From Phaeodactylibacter sp. (lineage in GTDB: Bacteria > Bacteroidota > Bacteroidia > Chitinophagales > Saprospiraceae), in the NCBI RefSeq assembly GCF_022763345.1, contig NZ_JALEGS010000030.1, positions 54,065 through 118,064 on the forward strand: DNA of 64,000 bases. Direction: 5' to 3'. The notes under the pieces are model-generated. The model was not told the DNA's origin. It searched no databases and saw nothing but the letters and a program-made list of their open reading frames with translations. Position 1 is the stretch's first letter. Each line of letters starts with the position of its first letter. Shown one piece after another: positions 63,539-64,000 of this stretch. The translations under genes were made by a program, and so were the position numbers.

Positions 63539-64000
63539 AATGAATGGATTGAAGTGAAAAAATTAGTTTTTCGTTTACAATTATGTTCAGGCGATAAAGG
63601 AACACCTGTTCATTTAACTGTAAAGAAAACATCCATATATGAACTGAATTAAAAACAAAAGTTAATTCAATGCTAATACACTGGAAATAGTTATAATTTA
63701 TTTGCTATCAACATTTTAATAGGACTATTCATCATTCAATACACCTAAATTTCACGCTGTGAAAATCCTTGCTTTCTTGAGAAATATTGGCTCAGCTCTT
63801 TTGACACTCTGTACCGTATGCCAAAAGTAAAATACTCCCGAGCCATAAACACAATACCCTGTAGCGTTCAAATATATTTCATAGAATGAAACTACAGAAC
63901 AGTTATACGCAATACGAAGTGGTCACCTACTGGCGCTGACGGCCAGCACGGGGAACGATAAATGTCGGGCTTACAGTCCAGACATTCATCGTCTGGAATC
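63539..64000. other. Upstream region of susC: long leader and window-end repeats
   Basis: No gene is recognised. Bases 63539-63815 would form an mRNA leader of about 277 bases if the promoter at 63822-63854 is used. It contains the palindrome TTTCAC-GCT-GTGAAA at 63750-63764. Near the edge lie inverted repeats: CCAGAC/GTCTGG (63978-63996) and GATAAATGTC (63957-63966) with GACATTCATC (63981-63990, one mismatch). A minus-strand frame is open from 63892 to the window edge, without enough length to judge. Confidence 0.4.
63822..63854 (-). promoter_or_regulatory. susC promoter
   Basis: On the minus strand TTG (CAA at 63852-63854 on +), a 22-base spacer and TACTTTTG (63822-63829), a full match to TTG-N17-23-TAnnTTTG and the same geometry as the mnmA promoter. 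Confidence 0.6.

Noticed and set aside
1..64000. tRNA, rRNA, tmRNA, CRISPR arrays, prophage or insertion sequence genes
   Set aside because: Gene-free intervals were read on both strands and none showed cloverleaf-like, rRNA-like or regularly spaced repeat structure; no transposase or integrase motif was found among the reading frames.

Overview
The window looks like chromosomal DNA of a marine or aquatic Bacteroidota, most likely of the Saprospiria/Lewinella type (inference). Grounds: several proteins end in type IX secretion (T9SS) sorting domains, there is a SusC/SusD pair, lipoproteins are numerous, and promoters fit the Bacteroidota form TTG-N17-23-TAnnTTTG. No rRNA, tRNA, phage, insertion sequence or CRISPR array was seen.

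Region 1 (1-24.6 kb) is mostly housekeeping with scattered surface proteins. It holds a cut cohesin-like lipoprotein, an OmpA lipoprotein, an M43 protease, a DUF6438 lipoprotein, a family 2 glycosyltransferase and a GH13-like protein that has lost its catalytic residues. It continues with rimM, mnmA, a DUF3782 nuclease-like protein, a frameshifted T9SS protein and an RlpA/SPOR protein. A biotin block follows (bioD, bioA, an unknown lipoprotein, bioB, then tpiA and an unknown membrane protein), then a DUF72 protein, ppk1 and a DUF4836 lipoprotein. Two toxin-antitoxin remnants or loci close the region: an antitoxin with a truncated YoeB-like toxin, and an intact DUF433/DUF5615 pair.

Region 2 (24.6-48.4 kb) is the most interesting part: a beta-1,3-glucan (laminarin-type) utilisation locus read leftward from about 45.3 kb, with a divergent sensor-regulator at 45.5-48.4 kb. 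In transcription order it encodes a glycosidase fused to a probable outer-membrane beta-barrel, a three-repeat glycan-binding lipoprotein, a GH16 lipoprotein, a cytoplasmic GH149-like beta-1,3-glucan phosphorylase, a GH17 lipoprotein, a GH30 lipoprotein, a GPH-type sugar transporter fused to a GH17 domain, and two more GH17 proteins without signal peptides. An AsmA-like protein and an X-Pro dipeptidyl-peptidase-like hydrolase follow. No SusC/SusD lies in the locus. Instead, each membrane step is represented by a hydrolase fused to a membrane protein. The proposed route is surface cutting by GH16/GH17/GH30, passage through the barrel, import by the GPH-GH17 fusion, and cytoplasmic hydrolysis and phosphorolysis.

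Region 3 (48.4-64 kb) holds a propeller fragment, a PhnZ-like HD protein and two secreted phosphoesterases sharing the same C-terminal modules. It also has a large FG-GAP/ASPIC lipoprotein, a T9SS protein, a lipocalin-like lipoprotein and a SusD/SusC pair with its own promoter, a leader of about 280 bases and a terminator. All calls come from reading the sequence; no database search was possible.
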